64,000 bases of DNA, from the NCBI GenBank assembly GCA_022478985.1, contig JAKSZP010004170.1, positions 1-64,000 of the forward strand, written 5' to 3'. Below, piece by piece: positions 58,275 through 64,000 of the stretch. Position numbers and translations under genes: made by a program. The DNA is from Massospora cicadina. Its lineage: Eukaryota > Entomophthoromycota > Entomophthoromycetes > Entomophthorales > Entomophthoraceae. How positions within the stretch are numbered: position 1 is the stretch's first letter; the number at the start of each line of letters is the position of its first letter. The notes beneath the pieces were generated by a model that had not been told where the DNA came from, ran no database searches, and saw only the letters and a program-made list of their open reading frames with translations.

Positions 58275-58845
58275 ACTTGTGATCAGATTTATCAGGTTAG
58301 AGCCATTGTACAATTAAACGGCAGGAAAGTACAGCCTTGAAGTTTTATCAATAAGTGGTTTATATATTAATCACTGTCACCATTTGTGTAGAATCTCCAT
58401 ACAATAGATTATCATAACTCTGATTTATCTCAGAAAAATAACCAGACCATCTGAAGTAGGCAAAAAGTTCAACAAGTGGCGCTCATAGATGGGAACTTTG
58501 TTGGCGTGTTGCTTAATTTCCAGAGGCACACTGTCTGTTCATTAGGAGGTGGTTTATAGCCACTTGTTTTTCGGCGCTGAATGCTGACATTTCCCACATG
58601 CTCCGCCATTATATTTCACCAGCAACTGAGGTCGCAGCTATCTATCAGAACTGCTTGCAATTTGTTGGCTATGTATTCTGCCAATTGCCTACATTTGACT
58701 TTATTGGAGTGCCATTGTTTTCAACAGCAACAAATTCCACCACACTTATTTACAACGACTTTTGAAAAATTTATATCAAAGGACCACTCTGTTGTATTGT
58801 CAATGTCACCCTGTGAATTTTAACTTCCAGCGCAGGAGTTGTCTT

Positions 58846-58909
58846 AAAAGAACATAATCTGGTTAAGCTGGGGAAGTATTGAGATTATTAACCAGATTAT
58901 GGTTCTTTT
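58846..58909. repeat. Inverted repeat, about 20-bp arms
   Basis: AAAAGAACATAATCTGGTTA is followed after 22 bp by TTAACCAGATTATGGTTCTT, which is its reverse complement with one inserted base. A transcript would fold into a stable hairpin. It could be a small inverted-repeat transposon scar or an LTR structure. Confidence 0.6.
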
Positions 58910-59825
58910 TGATATCAGCTATCACTACAAATTAATTGGTCATCAATTCAATTCATTTATCTGATTCAAAGGTTTTGACCTAACTTAATTTAATGCCTTC
59001 AATGGATCACTTTATGTTGGTCATTTGTGGTGACTAAATTCAGATGGTTTGACTTCTGAGTTTTCAGTGGATCCCAGCGGTTTTGGGTTAATTACAACAT
59101 GAAACCTTGACTACTTTAACCTTGTTCAACTTAAAAGAATTTGGTGGATCCCAGTGGTTTTTTTAATTATGTCAGACGAGAAAGTCACCTAATTTTAATC
59201 AAATGAACATACTTCAAATTTTGGTTGTTTCAATCTTAATTTTGCCCATTGAAGTAAGCTCTTTCAATGTCTGGCGGTTCCCAAAGCATCTGTATGAATC
59301 GCCAATAAATTTCTAAGGATTATTTAATGGTGCAGTTTTAAGTTATGCTCCCTGACCAATTGGATTGAGTTATTTCAAAACATTCGTTTTCAGAGTAATT
59401 GGAATGAACCCTGGTAGTATTTAGTACTTTTAAATTTAATAGGATTTACTGGCAAACTAATGCTGAAGATCAATATACAGCTAATATATTGATTTAATAG
59501 GATTTACTTGTGATTTAAGCTGAGGATAAGTCTACACTGATTATTTATTAAGGCTTTCAGTGGACAATGCCATGGGTTTACATTTATGATAGCCAGCCGA
59601 CGTTGCTGAGGATTTTCGTGCTAGGGTTACTTGCAGACAATGCCAAGGATTTCTGGGATGGATTTGGAGTTGCCAGTGGTTTACACAGATGATCATCATG
59701 AGTTTCTTTAGGTTACGCTAAAAATGGTTAAGGTTATAGCCTTACCAATGTATTATGCCTTGTGCTACCCCAGAATCCAATATAATCCCAGATAATATGA
59801 AAGTTAGTTGCGTGGGCTGATCAGC

Positions 59826-59856
59826 TATAAAAGCCCCACCTTTTGATCTAAATAAA
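59826..59856 (+). promoter_or_regulatory. Possible LTR promoter and poly(A) signal
   Basis: TATAAAAG (59,826-59,833) and AATAAA (59,851-59,856) lie 17 bp apart, a close arrangement more like a compact LTR than a host gene. Confidence 0.3.
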
Positions 59857-60499
59857 GATCAACTTTTGCCTATTCTTCTCTTTATTAAGTAATTTATTCC
59901 TGGAAATCCTGAATAAGCAAGAGATCTCCAAGGATTAGATTCTGGGACAAGCATCTTTGAAGTAGTTGGCTCTATCACTCCCCACATGATGCAAATGAAA
60001 GCGTAGCAGGGGGTCAACAGTCCTCATACTATTGATCCTGCCACAATAGACAAGTTCCTGAACTTATAAAAAATGATGAAAAGTTCAACAGTTTTATCAC
60101 TAGTAATTTTACATACTTATAGGGCTTGGATATTAGTTCTAATTCATATAAATCCTTAAATGGGGAGATTTTGATAATACAATAATATCTTATATGGAAA
60201 TTCATCAGTGCGCTTAGGGAGGTATTGATCCCTTTGTAAAAGCTCAAGTGTAGCCATTTTTCTCAATGTTAAAACTTGAGTCACATTTACTCATTCTACT
60301 TTTGTTTTTAATAGGATTTGGAAAGATAGAATACTGTTATATCACCATGCTTGTTACTAAGATATTTAAAATTCATGTGTTAAAGCTTCTCACAATATCA
60401 CGCAATAAGAGTTGATGACACCCATGCTGAGTAAATATTAAAATAGATATTTGGTGGTGTCCTTGTTAATTTATGTGTGGCAATGGCAATTGCTTCTGT

Positions 60500-61300
60500 T
60501 TATTACATAAAGTAGTTGATATTATAAGGATATATTTATTATCTCTTGATGTTTTGGGGGAGTGGACCTACAACATCTAAGATGATGGTAAGGAATGGCT
60601 GCTGATGGTTCATCAGCTGGCATTTTTATTGAGCCTTGTGTGATAATTGTTTCTGAAATTTATGCAGGCACTACAAATTTCCACTTCAGATTCCAAAGTT
60701 TTTACCCAATAATAGCAATACTTGGTCCATTTGAAAGATTTTCTGGGTCCTCCATGTCCCAAGGTACAATGGTTACCATTATAAATGGTACCCATTCTGA
60801 AGGTCTTAACTAAGTTAACTAGTCTATTCTGATTTAATTGTATAATAAATACAACAGGATCCTTTGGTTTGCAAGTGTTGTTTCAGCAACTTCTGAATAG
60901 TATATCTTCATCCTAAAAAGTTTAGCTTTATGAGTAGATCATAAATTATCCATCTTTGCTTTTTCAAAAAGAGCAGGGGTAGTCAGGTATATATCTACAT
61001 TTATGTGTTGTGTCCCTGCTTAATGAACGATAATCATGTTGTAGTGCTGTAATATGAGAGCCCATTGGGCTAATTAATAGTAGGATGCTTCATATTCTGA
61101 GGCCACTGTGAAGTTCTGAGGATTTCACGCTTGATAATTAAAATCCTGCATGCATAATCAGGATGAAGATCATCAAATGATCCTCAATAATGCCAGTGGC
61201 TTACAGTTTTTTCACTGTTTGGAAACTCACTAAGCATATTTGAATAGGCCCACTTTTATGGTCAATTTCAGGCTTAATTTTCTCTTTGTATTTGGAAACT
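60500..61300 (-). pseudogene. Ty3-type integrase relic
   Basis: The minus strand reads GHGGPRKSFKWTKYCYYWVK and EICSACINFRN (60,613-60,795), the end of the HHCC zinc finger with its two Cys, then NHQQPFLTIILDVVGPLPQN, the start of the catalytic core (the first catalytic Asp). The rest is lost towards 60.4 kb. Confidence 0.65.
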
Positions 61301-62123
61301 TCTTCTGGGTCATGTATAGTTACAAGATGGGATTTAGTACTTTCAGCTTGTTGACACTTCTCCAAAGAAAAGATTCTGATAAAAATCAGGAAAGAGTTAA
61401 AATAAAAATATATCTTATATTAGATGATATCTATTAGAGTTTGTTCATTAGGCCAAGCGCTGGTATTCATACCTCTAAAGCATCTCCTGGCCACGTTCAA
61501 GCACATAATTATAACAGATTATTTTACCACCTCACTTTAGCCCTTGAACTGATATGACTGAGACCTATTATTAGGTATATTGGTGGCAAAATACTCTAAA
61601 ATTGGGAGGATTTCAGGATAAAAAATTGAAATAAAAGCATGAAAAATTTTCTGAGGATCTTTTTGATTTGAGTTTTATCATACTGCTGAAGAAATACATT
61701 TTCTGTGAATTTTCTTCATTGATTGAAGTAGATGACATACCACTAATTGGGATGTTGGCAGGCCTCTCTCTTGATAGCACTAGTTACTCCCTTACAGGCG
61801 GTCCATGTTCAAGTGCTATCATGCCAATTACATGAATCAATATATGAATTTCACCTTAGGGTGTAAAGTTGATTACGTTAAAACAACTTTTAGTCCATAA
61901 GACTTTTAGACATTATCTTTGGATCAATCATGAGTAATTTTTTATGGGGAGTGTTTGATATTTTTTCCAATATTTGGGACCAATTACCAAATTTTAGGTG
62001 TTATGATAATCAGCCATAATGCACAAGTGGATTTGGCCCAAGCTTTTGATAAAAATTAATTGATTGAATTGATGTTGGGATAATCAGCCTGAGCTGTGTA
62101 GGCTTAAGGTGAGAACTAAAGTA

Positions 62124-62400
62124 TTAGCTCAAGCATTGAGAGGATAATTGGCCAATCTGTTGATTGTCAAAGGGTTTATTTTTGGGTCTACAACAAGAAT
62201 CTGACAGCCACTTCAAAAAATCATGATCTGTAGCTACTGTAAAATTTCTACTGTATATGAAGGGGCAAAGAAATATTTCAAGTAAAACTGTTATGCATTT
62301 CTTCTCTGTGACACTAGAACTTTTTCTCACCTTTTGATATTGCCTTCTGTAATAAGATACTAGCTGGTTGATGCCATCATTAACTATTTTCAAAGGAATG
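62124..62400 (-). pseudogene. Ty3-type RNase H relic
   Basis: The 89-codon frame has SSVTEKKCITVLLEIFLCPF and NFTVATDHDFLKWLSD. The spacing from TEKKC to TDHxxLxWL is that of the RNase H domain of Ty3 pol. Confidence 0.75.
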
Positions 62401-62879
62401 ACACCTACTACTAGACTGGATTCATTAGTGAGGATAATATTGGTTCTTATAATCTGGATGTCAAAAATTGGTCTTCATTCTCGTATAATCTTCAATGTCT
62501 TGAATACTATTTTATGTTCTATTCCCATTCAAAATGTCTTTTATAAGTAAGAAAACAAGGGGCTCAGCAAGTCTTTCAAATTTAAGGATAAACTGATGGT
62601 AAATCCCGTTATAACAAAGAATACCTGCTTATCCCTTAGACTTTTTGGATTGAGAATCTTGGAAATTGCTTTAGTCTTATTGTAAAAGGTTAAATTTCTT
62701 CCCAGAATATGACTTATCCTAAGGATTTCAATTCCTGATAAAAGATACACTTTTTGTGTTTATTATTGGTGTTATTTTCTCAAATTTACTGTAAATGACT
62801 TGAGATGATTTAGATAATAATAGAAGGTTTTTTGAAAACACCATTATATCATCATAATTACATTTATTAAGCTCAGTTT

Positions 62880-63240
62880 AAAATCTTACATGCTATGATC
62901 CAAAAACTGCTGTAACAAGGTGAGTTCATTACATAATTTATGGGGAGCCAAGTAGGGTAAAATAACTCCATGCATATTAAGGCACATTTTTTTAGTCTTC
63001 TGGTATTAAATCGATCTATTAGTAACTGTTGACAAGGTCCATTGCAGAGAAGTAATTTGAGTTAGAAAGTCATGGCAGGGCATTATTTACTTAAGGAAAG
63101 GGATAGATTTCCTTCTTTGTGAGTCTGTTTAGCTTCCTGTAATCCTTAACTATACTATGACCACCATTTTTTCTTTTATGAATAATAGTGGGGATGACCA
63201 TGGATTATGTAAGGACACAAGTAAGCCAGCAATTGATTAT
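62880..63240 (-). pseudogene. Ty3-type RT relic
   Basis: The minus strand reads SPLFIKKKNGGHSIVKDYRK, LNRLTKKEIYPFP and, after a stop, NYFSAMDLVNSY with the first catalytic Asp. It belongs with the RNase H and integrase pieces to its left as one minus-strand element. The frame is full of stops. Confidence 0.7.
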
Positions 63241-63545
63241 TTGTTTTAGCTCAGTCTTCATGTATTGCACCTTTAACATCAACTTTTTTTAATAGCTTCA
63301 ATAATATTGGACTTCTAACTCATACATCAATACTTTTCAGTTTTATACAAGCATATATGACAGGTAACGTAGAAATATCTTAATAATCTTTACTTAGTGG
63401 ATGCACCTTGTCAAGTTCCTTCTTATTTTTTATTAGATATTTTAAAATTAAGGTATTAAAAAATTTATTTTTTTTTGGGCTGACTGAATTTAATTTGAGT
63501 ACCAATAATCTATACATTATCAATTTTTATAATTTAATTATCCTA

Positions 63546-64000
63546 AGGCTTTTTTTGAAACAATCACTTTAGTTACTACAATTCGATTCAAACTGCAAAT
63601 TTGGATAATCACACACAGGAAAGATGGGCAACTTTAATAACAAAAATAATACAACATGGGCGAGCGTCGCAGCAAGCGGTGCGCTTAATGGTGCAACTAA
63701 GGGCAAGAAATGCCCTGTAGGGGGACCAGGAACCCAATCTGCAAAGAAATTTCAAACTCAGACACCGTCTGGGTTTATGGTATTTACTATAAAACACGCG
63801 CAATACATGTACATTCAATTCAAACAACCTTTGTCAAAGGTGGAACATGGGATCAGACTCTTCCTTGGGGATGAGTCACCAATCCTGTGGGAGAAAACAT
63901 GTGAGGCACAGCCCTCACTTTTCCCTCACACAGTGTACGTAGCCACCAACAACATGGGCCACAGCTGGATCAATATTGGTTTCAAAACAGCTGATGAAAC
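63546..64000 (+). mobile_element. 5' end of a second young LINE copy
   Basis: It starts around AAGGCTTTTTTTGAAACAAT and matches the 5' end of the 48-53 kb LINE. ORF1 opens at ATG 63,624 (MGNFNNKNNTTWASVAASGA) and is open to the window edge, over 125 codons without a stop. It differs by a few residues, for example KCPVGG for KRPGGG. The frame is not broken in the visible part, so this copy may be better preserved. It points away from the other copy, head to head. Confidence 0.85.

Larger units (their letters stand above)
58275..60500. other. AT-rich region with LTR-like signals
   Basis: A 58,581-58,823 frame (80 codons) has no family resemblance. Between 59.07 and 59.30 kb, related phrases (GTGGATCCCAGCGGTTTT, GTGGATCCCAGTGGTTTT) recur. 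The region around 59.8-59.95 kb has a promoter-like TATAAAAG and an AATAAA, as in the R region of an LTR. No partner LTR is present in the window. Confidence 0.35.

Noticed and set aside
58581..58823. 80-codon open frame
   Set aside because: No family resemblance, no neighbouring signals, and frames of this length are expected by chance here.
63609..63827. Minus-strand 72-codon frame
   Set aside because: Antisense shadow of LINE ORF1, which is open on the plus strand to the window edge.

Overview
The window looks like transposon-packed nuclear DNA of a eukaryote. I favour a filamentous fungus with a large, AT-rich, repeat-filled genome, because Ty3-type retrotransposons with C-terminal chromodomains sit beside an APE-type LINE and tRNA-headed SINEs. 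The sequence does not prove the species or even the kingdom. I found no intact host gene, functional tRNA or rRNA gene, or CRISPR array. Almost every open frame is a piece of a decayed mobile element or a shadow of one.

Layout. 1-5.5 kb: unresolved relics, with one LTR end plus primer-binding site near 2.64 kb. 5.5-8.65 kb (+): Ty3 gag-protease-RT relic. 9.4-12.7 kb (-): Ty3 pol relic cut by a 239-bp retroposon and a 289-bp tRNA-derived SINE. 12.75-26.7 kb (+): Ty3 gag (13.6-15.07 kb), then a complete minus-strand Ty3 element with two LTRs (15,071-21,278), then a plus-strand chromovirus pol ending in a chromodomain. 26.7-29.25 kb (-): a Ty3 gag relic with LTR and primer site. 29.25-36.17 kb (-): a second chromovirus with two LTRs, and a third LTR-like copy inside its pol. 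36,472-45,468 (+): an old LINE split by a 3.6-kb LTR element that has lost almost all of pol. 45.5-48.4 kb: unresolved. 48,468-53,700 (-): a full-length LINE with 14-bp target duplications. 53.7-55.5 kb (-): a decayed unrecognised protein frame with a poly(A)-like end. 55.5-60.4 kb: AT-rich DNA with a second SINE and a possible LTR promoter. 60.5-63.2 kb (-): Ty3 pol relic. 63,546-end (+): 5' end of a LINE nearly identical to the 48-53 kb copy.

Two systems stand out. First, the two tRNA-headed SINEs end in nearly the same sequence as the two LINEs, which suggests the SINEs borrow the LINE machinery. Second, a retroposon family shares a C-terminal coding motif, a stop codon and a short 3' UTR. 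Two long copies end in an A-rich tail inside target duplications; a 50-bp copy and two 21-24-bp copies carry only the tail end. A 1.8-kb decayed frame at 53.7-55.5 kb has a homologous C-terminus and may be a longer member. Coordinates are hand-read; boundaries without target duplications may be off by tens of bases.
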